A stretch of DNA of 6,542 bases from Desulfobacterales bacterium. GTDB taxonomy: Bacteria > Desulfobacterota > Desulfobacteria > Desulfobacterales > Desulfobacteraceae. The DNA is taken from NCBI GenBank assembly GCA_022361135.1, contig JAKSBM010000747.1, positions 1 through 6,542 of the forward strand. Reading direction: 5' to 3'. Made by a program: the position numbers and the translations under genes. Positions 1 through 5,834 of this stretch are shown one piece after another (within the stretch, counting starts at the first letter, position 1; each line of letters opens with the position of its first letter). The notes under the pieces were generated by a model, which saw only the letters and a list, made by a program, of their open reading frames with translations, had not been told where the DNA came from and did not search any database.

Positions 1-170
1 GGCGCGATTCCTGGGATTTCTTTGACCTGCTGCTGAATAAGGCCTCCGTGGTGTGTACCCCGGGTGGCGGTTTTGGCAAGTGCGGCAGCGAATACATCCG
101 TATTTCCGCCTTCAACAGCCGGGAAAACGTGGTGGAAGCCATGGCGCGCATCAAAGAGGCCCTGAAATAA
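1..170 (+). CDS. dapL: LL-diaminopimelate aminotransferase, C-terminal end (partial)
   Basis: This is the last 55 codons of a gene that begins before the window; the frame starts at base 3 and stops at TAA 168-170. DapL is a PLP-dependent class I/II aminotransferase that converts tetrahydrodipicolinate directly to LL-diaminopimelate in the cytoplasm, bypassing the succinylase steps of lysine and peptidoglycan precursor synthesis. The tail reads [15 protein letters not shown], then [20 protein letters not shown], then [13 protein letters not shown]. The TPG.GFG..G..(Y/F).R.SAF block with the arginine (R37 of the visible part) that binds the substrate carboxylate is typical of this fold, and the WDFFD/NSRENV wording fits DapL in particular. 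The usual small G/S residues are retained, but the cysteines in [12 protein letters not shown] are less common. The last stop base is also the first base of the next start codon (TAATG), which suggests translational coupling to moeA. A related class I aminotransferase is the only realistic alternative. Confidence 0.85.
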   Translation, partial: RDSWDFFDLLLNKASVVCTPGGGFGKCGSEYIRISAFNSRENVVEAMARIKEALK

Positions 171-265
171 TGAACCATTTTTTCAAGGTGAAATCCCTGG
201 AGGCCGTCATGGCCCTCAGGGAAACCTTCACCCCTTTGGGGACGGAGACGGTGCCGGTCCACTAA
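170..265 (+). pseudogene. moeA: 5' fragment of moeA, cut off by an in-frame TAA
   Basis: This is a 31-codon open frame that looks like the true N-terminus of the MoeA-like gene continuing downstream. It starts at ATG 170, overlapping the dapL stop by one base, with AGAGG at 155-159 giving a good ribosome site. Its product begins [20 protein letters not shown] and ends TETVPVH, followed by TAA at 263-265. The next codons in the same frame read AVSRTLARDLVAPRNMPGF, which is the usual continuation of the family (VPVHEA.GR.LA). The stop therefore sits where MoeA proteins normally have glutamate, and GAA to TAA is a single base change. No frameshift is needed. It could be a real nonsense mutation or a sequencing/assembly error. 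UAA is not a known site for selenocysteine or pyrrolysine insertion. Confidence 0.75.
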
Positions 266-295
266 GCCGTCTCCCGGACCCTTGCCCGGGACCTG

Positions 296-1393
296 GTGGC
301 CCCCCGGAACATGCCCGGATTCAGACGGGCCACCATGGATGGCTATGCCCTGGCCGCCCCTTCCAGTTTCGGGGCATCGGAGTCCAATCCCGCCTGGTTG
401 ACCATCCAGGGGAGCATCCCCATGGGGGTGGTTCCCGATTTCACCCTGGCCCCGGGCAGTGCAGCCCGGATTTCCACCGGGGGCATGCTGCCCCAGGGTG
501 CCGATGCCGTGGTCATGGTGGAACACACCCAGGCCGTGGATGGGGATTCCGTTGAGATTTACAAAAGCGTGGCCCCCCTCCAGAACGTCATTGACGCGGA
601 CGAGGACTTTGCCCAGGACCAGGTGGTCCTGGCCCGGGGTACCCGGATCCGGGCCCAGGAGGCGGGGCTGGCAGCCGGTTTGGGCTTTTCAGAAGTGACG
701 GTTTACAAGGTGCCCCGGGTGGGGATTATCTCCACCGGCGATGAGATCATTCCCATTGATGCCGACCCGGCCCCGGGACAGATCCGGGACATTAATTCCT
801 ATACCCTGGCCGGCCTCATTGAAGAGGCCCGGGGCCAGGCCGTTCGTTACGGCATTGTTCCGGATGATCCCAAATCCCTCGAAGCCACCTGTCGCAAGGC
901 CCTGGCCGAAACCGACATGGTTCTCCTTTCCGGGGGCAGTTCCGTGGGCACCCGGGATTATACCGTGGAGGTCCTTTCCGATTTGCCCGACACGGAAATC
1001 CTGGTCCACGGCATGAGTGTGAGCCCGGGTAAACCCACCATCCTGGCCCGCTCCGGGACCAAGCCGGTCTGGGGCCTTCCCGGGCAGGTGGTGTCGGCCA
1101 TGGTGGTTTTGAAGGTGGTGGTTCTTCCCTTTCTCAACACCCTCCAGGGGCTGGCCCCCCGGCCCGATATCCGGGTACGGGCCCGGCTGAGCCGCAACCT
1201 GGCTTCGGCCCAGGGCCGCCGGGATTTCGTCCGTGTCCAGCTCCTCCCCGGGGAGGACGGCGTCATTGCCAAGCCGGTTCTGGGTAAGTCCGGTCTCATC
1301 CGGACCATGGTCCATGCAGACGGCCTCCTGGAGATCGGCGACCATGTGGAAGGGTTGGAAAAGGACACCCTGGTGGATATCATTCCCCTATAA
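296..1393 (+). CDS. moeA: Molybdopterin molybdenumtransferase MoeA, missing its N-terminus
   Basis: MoeA inserts molybdate (or tungstate) into adenylylated molybdopterin, the last common step of Mo/W cofactor synthesis, as a cytoplasmic dimer. This 365-codon frame is intact from GTG 296 to TAA 1391-1393. Visible motifs are ATMDGYA (residues 12-18), STGG (60-63), the DED that replaces the family GED (102-104), STGDE (146-150), DINSYTLAGL (165-174), SGGSSVGTRDYT (212-223), VSPGKPT (242-248) and GLPG (260-263); a small beta-barrel-like C-terminal domain follows. With the 31 codons before the TAA at 263-265 and the stretch between, the full frame would be about 407 residues, the usual MoeA length. 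GTG 296 has only a weak GGGA (288-291) before it, and ATG 311 has no convincing ribosome site, so whether this piece is translated is uncertain. MoeA identity is secure; function depends on whether the upstream stop is real. A fused moeA paralogue follows after 23 bases. Confidence 0.8.
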   Translation: MAPRNMPGFRRATMDGYALAAPSSFGASESNPAWLTIQGSIPMGVVPDFTLAPGSAARISTGGMLPQGADAVVMVEHTQAVDGDSVEIYKSVAPLQNVIDADEDFAQDQVVLARGTRIRAQEAGLAAGLGFSEVTVYKVPRVGIISTGDEIIPIDADPAPGQIRDINSYTLAGLIEEARGQAVRYGIVPDDPKSLEATCRKALAETDMVLLSGGSSVGTRDYTVEVLSDLPDTEILVHGMSVSPGKPTILARSGTKPVWGLPGQVVSAMVVLKVVVLPFLNTLQGLAPRPDIRVRARLSRNLASAQGRRDFVRVQLLPGEDGVIAKPVLGKSGLIRTMVHADGLLEIGDHVEGLEKDTLVDIIPL

Positions 1394-1416
1394 TTTAAAA
1401 TTCGGAAGCCCACAAT

Positions 1417-3348
1417 ATGAATTCTAAACGCAACGTATACCTGGACATGGCCAGCATTGAATCGGCACGTTCCACATTGTTTGATACCTTTGGTCACCTC
1501 ATCACCCCCACCGAGACCCTGGACGTGGTCCGGGCCAAGGGGCGGGTCCTGGCCCAGCCGGCCATTGCAGCGGTTTCTTCACCCAATTTCCATGCCGCGG
1601 CCATGGACGGCATTGCCGTGGATGCCAAGGTCACCTTCGGGGCCTGTGAAGAAGCGCCAAAGGAGTTGGTCATCGGAGACACCGCATCCTGGGTCAACAC
1701 CGGCCATGCCATGCCCCCGGGAACCAATGCCGTGATCATGATTGAGCATCTCAATGTCCTGGATGATACCCACATTGAGATCGAGGCCCCGGTATTTCCC
1801 TGGCAATATGTGCGTAAGATGGGGGAGGACATTGTGGCCACGGAGCTGCTTTTCCCCCGGAACCATCGCATTGACGCTTATTCCCAGGGCGCCCTTCTTT
1901 CGGGGGGGATTTTCCGTGCCCAGGTCTACCGGAAACCCCGGGTTCTCATCGTTCCCACGGGGTCGGAGCTGGTCCAATGGGACAGGATTCAGCCCAGTGA
2001 AATGGGCCCCGGCGATGTGGTGGAATCCAACTCCACGGTCCTGGCCGGTCTCTGCGAGGACCATGGTGCCGAAGCCGTCATCCATCCCATGCTCAAGGAT
2101 AAGCTGGAAACCATCCAATCCGCCGTGGGAACCGCGGTGCAGGGGGAATACGATGCCGTGTGCATCATCGGTGGCTCCTCGGCCGGGTCCATGGACTTTG
2201 CCAAGCCCGTGATTTCTTCCCTGGGAAAGGTGCTGGTCAACGGGGTGTCCATGATGCCGGGTAAACCCGTCCTCTTCGGGGATGTGGAAGGTAAACCGGT
2301 TTTCGGTATTCCCGGCTATCCGGTGTCGGCCATTGTGGCCTTTGAACAATTTGTGGGCCCCTTGCTTTGTCATATGCAGCGGTTGGCCGTGCCCGAATTG
2401 CGCACCGCCACCGTATCCCCGGCCCGGAAAATGGCGTCCAAGCTGGGCCAGGAGGAGTTTGTCCGGGTGAAGATCGGATCCGTGGATGGGAACCTGATTT
2501 CCTCCCAATTGCCCCGGGGCTCGGGGAGCATTACCACCCTCACCGAGGCCGACGGGATCATTCGCATTCCCCGGGACCAGGAAGGGGTAAATGAAAAGGA
2601 AGCGGTGACAGCCCATCTGCTTCGGCCCCTTTCGGCCATTGACAACACCGTGGTCATCACCGGTTCCCATGACAATACCCTGGACCTTTTGGCCGACCAG
2701 GTGCGCCGGACCCATACCAATGTATCCATCTCCTCCTCCCACGTGGGCAGCATGGGCGGCCTCATGGCCCTGAAGAAGAAGGCCTGCCACATGGCCGGTG
2801 CCCATTTGCTGGATCCCGAGGACGGGAGTTACAATATCTCCTATATCCAGAAATATCTGGCCGGTGAGCCCGTAACCGTGGTCAATCTGGTCATGCGGGA
2901 ACAGGGGCTCATGGTGCCCAAGGGTAACCCCAAGGGCATCGGCGGACTGGAAGATCTGGCGAAAAATCAGCTTCGCTTCATCAACCGTCAGGCCGGCTCC
3001 GGCACCCGGATTCTTTGTGATTACAAACTCAATGCCCTGGGATTGAACCCGGCGGACATCCCCGGATATGATGTGGATGAATACACCCACATGTCCGTGG
3101 CCGTGGCCGTCCTGTCCGGCCGGGCCGATGCCGGCCTGGGGATCATGGCCGCCGCACGGGCCCTGGATCTGGATTTCATCCCCGTGGTCACCGAGGAGTA
3201 TGATTTGGTCATCCCCCAGCGGTTTTTTGAAACCCCCAAGGTCCAGGCCCTGATGGAGACCATTCAATCCCAGGCCTTCCAGGATCGGGTGGCTGCCATG
3301 GGCGGATATGGGTTGGAAAGGACCGGACAGATTATCTACCAGGGCTAA
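1417..3348 (+). CDS. MoeA-like molybdopterin protein fused to a PBP-like domain
   Basis: This 643-residue protein joins a full MoeA module (about 12-405) to a periplasmic-binding-protein-like domain (about 408-640, the type found in Pfam as PBP_like). MoeA motifs are AAMDGIAV (61-68, with Ile for the usual Tyr), NTGHAMPPGTNAVIMIEH (94-111), MGEDI (135-139), PTGSEL (180-185), GDVVESNSTVLAGL (199-212), GGSSAGSMDF (252-261), MPGKP (280-284) and GIPGYPVSA (297-305). The C-terminal part has ITGSHDNTLDLL (414-425), SSHVGSMGG (440-448) and INRQAGSGTR (522-531), as in ModA-like folds fused to MoeA or MolR/LysR-type proteins. There is no signal peptide, so the binding domain is cytoplasmic. ATG 1417 is preceded by GGAAG (1404-1408) at a good distance. 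The catalytic part probably takes part in Mo/W insertion. The fused domain may bind oxyanion or cofactor intermediate, but its ligand is inference. It lies 23 bases after moeA and ends at a strong terminator. If the first moeA is dead, this copy could cover the Mo-insertion role. Confidence 0.9.
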   Translation: MNSKRNVYLDMASIESARSTLFDTFGHLITPTETLDVVRAKGRVLAQPAIAAVSSPNFHAAAMDGIAVDAKVTFGACEEAPKELVIGDTASWVNTGHAMPPGTNAVIMIEHLNVLDDTHIEIEAPVFPWQYVRKMGEDIVATELLFPRNHRIDAYSQGALLSGGIFRAQVYRKPRVLIVPTGSELVQWDRIQPSEMGPGDVVESNSTVLAGLCEDHGAEAVIHPMLKDKLETIQSAVGTAVQGEYDAVCIIGGSSAGSMDFAKPVISSLGKVLVNGVSMMPGKPVLFGDVEGKPVFGIPGYPVSAIVAFEQFVGPLLCHMQRLAVPELRTATVSPARKMASKLGQEEFVRVKIGSVDGNLISSQLPRGSGSITTLTEADGIIRIPRDQEGVNEKEAVTAHLLRPLSAIDNTVVITGSHDNTLDLLADQVRRTHTNVSISSSHVGSMGGLMALKKKACHMAGAHLLDPEDGSYNISYIQKYLAGEPVTVVNLVMREQGLMVPKGNPKGIGGLEDLAKNQLRFINRQAGSGTRILCDYKLNALGLNPADIPGYDVDEYTHMSVAVAVLSGRADAGLGIMAAARALDLDFIPVVTEEYDLVIPQRFFETPKVQALMETIQSQAFQDRVAAMGGYGLERTGQIIYQG

Positions 3349-3394
3349 CGTGGGCGTATAAGGCCGGGCCCGCTGGGTCGGTCTGGAAAAAATA

Positions 3395-3435
3395 AAACCG
3401 GCAGTGGGATGCTACCCACTGCCGGTTTGCTTTTT
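3395..3435. terminator. Bidirectional intrinsic terminator between convergent genes
   Basis: A perfect 14-bp inverted repeat (arms 3395-3408 and 3415-3428, AAACCGGCAGTGGG against its complement) encloses a 6-base loop. On the plus strand it is followed by GC and five T (3431-3435), and on the minus strand by a T-rich run (complement of the A-rich 3387-3397). It lies 47 bases after the stop of the MoeA-PBP gene and 44 bases before the stop of the convergent lipoprotein gene, so it can end transcription from both sides. Confidence 0.9.
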
Positions 3436-3471
3436 GGGAATCGCCAGCCCCATGGGGCGGGTCACATTGGA

Positions 3472-4626
3472 TTAATAGGGATGGATTTCCACCCGGCGGT
3501 TCAGGGCCCGACCGTATTCCGTTCCGTTGAGGGCCACGGGCTGTTTGAATCCGAATCCCGAGGTGGCCATGCGGTTCCTCAGGATCCCCTTGTCCACCAG
3601 GTAGGCGGCCACGGCCTGGGCCCGTCTCATGGAAAGGCCCATGTTGTATGCGGCACTGCCGATGTTGTCGGTGTGTCCCTGGAGTTCCACGCTCATGGCG
3701 GGATTCTTTTTCAGGATGGCGGCCACTTCATCGAGCATGGGATAGGCTTGGGTTTTGATCACGGATTTGTCAAAGTCAAAGAGGACATTGTCCAGTGCCC
3801 AGCATCCATTGGCATTGACCCGGGCGCCCATGGGGGTGCCGGGGCATTTGTCCATCTGGTCGTAGACCCCGTCCTTGTCGGAATCCTTTTGGGCCATGGC
3901 GGCGGTATGTTTTTTGTTCAGGAAGGCTTTTTCAACGAAATTGGCCATGCCGGCGGAGGTCATGATTTCATCTGCCGTGGAGAAGAAACCGCAATCTCCG
4001 ATTTCCGCCACCTTTTCCATGCGGGCCCGGCCTTCGGCTTTATCCCCCACCAGGATGGGGTAGAAGCAGACCGAAGAGCCCATGGCATCCTTCAGGGCCT
4101 GGGCTTTTTCCACGGTGCCGTCCATGTCCAGGCCATCGGAGATGAAGACCACGGCATTTCTACTTCCGGGCAGGCTTTTCAGATCCATTGCAACGGCATC
4201 AATGGCCATGGCCATGGGGCTCCAGCCTCCGGGTTGGGACACTTGCTTCATGGCCGCTGCAGCATCCCGGGTGGAATAGGGGGCCATGCCGTAGAGCAGT
4301 TCCGTGGGCTCGGAAGAAACCTCATCGTGGTGGCCGAAGGTTCTCAGTCCGGCCGTTTGTCCCAGTTCGGGAATGGTCATGTTCATGCGCTGGGCAACGG
4401 TTCTGGCAATGTCGAATTTCCGGGCCCCGTTGAATTCATCCCCCATGGAGGAGGAGGCGTCCATGAGCAGGATAAAATTATCCACTTTGGAATCATAGGC
4501 ATCGGCGGTGAATTGTTTGGCCGTAAAGGAGGGAAAGTCCATGGAAGGCGCCTTTTGGGCACACCCGGTTAAAAGCCCGATGAGGCCCAGGGCCAGAAGG
4601 CTGTTCAGAAAAAGTTTTTTCATCAT
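3472..4626 (-). CDS. Outer-membrane-type lipoprotein with VWA and OmpA domains
   Basis: This 384-residue protein probably sits in the outer membrane facing the periplasm and holds peptidoglycan non-covalently. The N-terminus is a lipoprotein signal: a MMKK start, a hydrophobic stretch and lipobox LTGC with Cys22 lipidated; Ala at +2 is compatible with outer-membrane sorting. A von Willebrand factor A domain (about 50-235) has the metal-site motif DASSS (56-60), GGWSP (133-137, Ser136 at the MIDAS Thr position) and FISDG (161-165). Cys187 and Cys212 could pair in the oxidising periplasm. A short acidic linker, DSDKDGVYDQMDKCPGTP (248-265), resembles a thrombospondin type 3 calcium repeat. The OmpA domain (about 278-384) includes FDFDKS (283-288), GHTDNIGS (317-324), LSMRRAQAV (331-339) and NRRVEI (376-381), with Asp320 and Arg335 as likely diaminopimelate contacts. 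On the minus strand AAAGGAGA (4631-4638) precedes two consecutive ATGs; the second (4621-4623) has better spacing, so the start may be one codon later. The VWA partner is unknown. Confidence 0.9.
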   Translation of the reverse strand: MMKKLFLNSLLALGLIGLLTGCAQKAPSMDFPSFTAKQFTADAYDSKVDNFILLMDASSSMGDEFNGARKFDIARTVAQRMNMTIPELGQTAGLRTFGHHDEVSSEPTELLYGMAPYSTRDAAAAMKQVSQPGGWSPMAMAIDAVAMDLKSLPGSRNAVVFISDGLDMDGTVEKAQALKDAMGSSVCFYPILVGDKAEGRARMEKVAEIGDCGFFSTADEIMTSAGMANFVEKAFLNKKHTAAMAQKDSDKDGVYDQMDKCPGTPMGARVNANGCWALDNVLFDFDKSVIKTQAYPMLDEVAAILKKNPAMSVELQGHTDNIGSAAYNMGLSMRRAQAVAAYLVDKGILRNRMATSGFGFKQPVALNGTEYGRALNRRVEIHPY

Positions 4627-4698
4627 TTCTTCTCCTTTTCGTTTTGAGCTAGTTATTAAATCGTGAAAAATATTGGTGGATTCCTTTGATATAGGATA

Positions 4699-4727
4699 TC
4701 TCTACCTTAGAAATTCCGCGAAATCAA
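4699..4727 (-). promoter_or_regulatory. Possible sigma-70-type promoter for the VWA-OmpA lipoprotein gene
   Basis: Read on the minus strand, TTGATT (4722-4727) is followed after 17 bases by TAGAGA (4699-4704), which would start transcription around 4692, about 66 bases before the start codon. The -35 match is fair and the -10 match poor (three of six), so this is only a candidate. Confidence 0.25.
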
Positions 4728-4735
4728 CTTTTCTT

Positions 4736-4763
4736 TTCACAATGCGATGGGGATTACGATAAG
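4736..4763 (+). promoter_or_regulatory. Possible sigma-70-type promoter for the uppP unit
   Basis: TTCACA (4736-4741, five of six against the -35 consensus) is followed after 16 bases by GATAAG (4758-4763, four of six against the -10 consensus). Transcription would begin near 4770, giving a leader of about 230 bases before uppP. It lies next to the candidate minus-strand promoter, as expected in a divergent control region. The evidence is motif matching only. Confidence 0.25.
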
Positions 4764-4999
4764 CTAAAATGGTGACCCATTGCAAGGGGGAGGAACCGAT
4801 AAGTATCCGGGTGAAAATAATTTTTTCCACACGCTCCCTGGGAGAGGCGATTGATTTTACAGGTGTTCAGGCCGTGGGTTTCGCTTCCCGGTTTTGGTCA
4901 TGGCCCTAATGCCTTGCTTTTTGAAGGCAGGAATTATATTAGGAGGCTCCGGGAAAGTAAGGATCCCAAATCTATTTAATAAGGGAAAATTGAAATTAC

Positions 5000-5824
5000 A
5001 TGGAAATTTATCAAGGCATTGTATTGGGTATTTTACAGGGGTTGACTGAATTCTTGCCCGTGAGCAGCTCCGGCCATCTGGTGTTGGGGCAATTGTTCTT
5101 CGGCATTACGGAATCGGTGCTTTCCTTTGACATCAGCGTTCACATGGGAACATTGGTGGCCGTGCTGGTGGTCTATCGCAGGGATATCCTGGCCATGCTG
5201 GCCTCACTCACGGCCTTCGGGATTGGCTCCGGTGATCGTTCCCCTGCTGCCTTCATGGCCGATGAAAACCGTCGGCTGGCCCTGTGGATCATTGTGGGCT
5301 CGGTTCCCACGGCCCTGGCCGGCCTATTCATCAAACGGTTTGAGCATCTGCTTTTTTCTTCGGCCCCATTGGTGGGTTGCATGCTGATCCTGACCGGGCT
5401 CATCCTCTGGTTTTCCCGGCGGTTTTATGGGAATCGCCCCGGCCAGGTCTCCATGGATGCCAAGCGGGCCCTGTGCATCGGTTTGGTCCAGGGCTGCGCC
5501 GTTATCCCCGGGGTGAGCCGTTCCGGGTCCACCATTTCCGCCGGTCTGGCACTGGGCCTGGACCGGGACCGGGCGGCCCGTTTTTCCTTTTTATTGTCCA
5601 TCCCCGCCATTGTGGGGGCCCAGATTTTAAGTTTTAAAGATACATGGGGGCAGGGGCTTGTCATTGACCCGGCAACCATTTGTGGTACAATCGTGTCATT
5701 TGTCACCGGCCTCATCGCCCTTAAATTGCTTTTAAAATTGGTTCATACGGGGAAATTCCATTTGTTTGCTCCGTATTGCTGGGGTGTGGGGTTGCTGGTC
5801 TTATTGTCAAATCTTGTTGCATAG
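5000..5824 (+). CDS. uppP: Undecaprenyl-diphosphate phosphatase (BacA family)
   Basis: UppP removes one phosphate from undecaprenyl diphosphate at the periplasmic side of the inner membrane, regenerating the lipid carrier for peptidoglycan, O-antigen and other polysaccharides; high levels give bacitracin resistance. The 274-residue length is normal for the family. Two signature regions are present: QGLTEFLPVSSSGHL (13-27, with Glu17, the SSS loop and His26) and PGVSRSGSTISAGL (170-183, with Arg174). Hydrophobic segments at about 51-70, 94-110, 122-138, 158-183, 195-212, 225-247 and 257-272 fit a polytopic protein. ATG 5000 must be the start or lie before it, because an in-frame TGA occurs at 4991-4993. 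Its ribosome site is weak (AAGGGA 4981-4986, about 13 bases away), which may mean modest translation. A phosphomannomutase gene follows after 10 bases, probably in the same transcript. Confidence 0.95.
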   Translation: MEIYQGIVLGILQGLTEFLPVSSSGHLVLGQLFFGITESVLSFDISVHMGTLVAVLVVYRRDILAMLASLTAFGIGSGDRSPAAFMADENRRLALWIIVGSVPTALAGLFIKRFEHLLFSSAPLVGCMLILTGLILWFSRRFYGNRPGQVSMDAKRALCIGLVQGCAVIPGVSRSGSTISAGLALGLDRDRAARFSFLLSIPAIVGAQILSFKDTWGQGLVIDPATICGTIVSFVTGLIALKLLLKLVHTGKFHLFAPYCWGVGLLVLLSNLVA

Positions 5825-5834
5825 AGGAGAAAAG

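Larger units (their letters stand above)
4640..4999. other. Divergent intergenic region with a possible structured uppP leader
   Basis: These 360 bases separate the divergent lipoprotein gene and uppP and are AT-richer than the flanking genes. I find no supportable protein gene. Two hairpins could form in a transcript towards uppP. One pairs GGCCGTG (4870-4876) with CATGGCC (4899-4905), with one G-U pair. The other pairs TGCCTT (4910-4915) with AAGGCA (4924-4929) around an 8-base loop. A strong AGGAGG (4941-4946) has no start codon at a usable distance. Nothing here matches a riboswitch class that I recognise, and neither hairpin has the T run of a terminator. Confidence 0.4.

Noticed and set aside
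263..265. Recoding of the in-frame stop in moeA (selenocysteine or pyrrolysine)
   Set aside because: The codon is TAA, whereas selenocysteine uses TGA and pyrrolysine uses TAG. The family has an ordinary glutamate here.
1579..3267. A 562-codon open frame on the minus strand opposite the MoeA-PBP gene
   Set aside because: Its product is a low-complexity string rich in Gly and His with no recognisable domain. It is the expected antisense shadow of a gene with strong G/C preference at third positions, and the plus-strand frame has clear motifs throughout.
3361..3380. GC-rich palindrome CGGGCCCG just after the MoeA-PBP gene as a second terminator
   Set aside because: It is short, has no loop and no following T run; the adjacent perfect hairpin explains termination.
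4199..4217. Short repeats of ATGGCC (and GTGGCC near 3097-3110) as possible tandem repeats
   Set aside because: They lie inside coding sequence and encode alternating Ala/Met or Val/Ala residues; two or three copies are explained by codon bias.
3409..4572. A 387-codon open frame on the plus strand opposite the VWA-OmpA gene
   Set aside because: It starts inside the terminator hairpin and gives another Gly/His-rich product without domains, while the minus-strand frame has a lipobox, a VWA domain and an OmpA domain.
4769..4909. A 46-codon open frame (begins MVTHCKGEEP) in the divergent spacer
   Set aside because: It has no ribosome site, no recognisable similarity and no hydrophobic or other pattern typical of a small protein. 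An open frame of this length is expected by chance.
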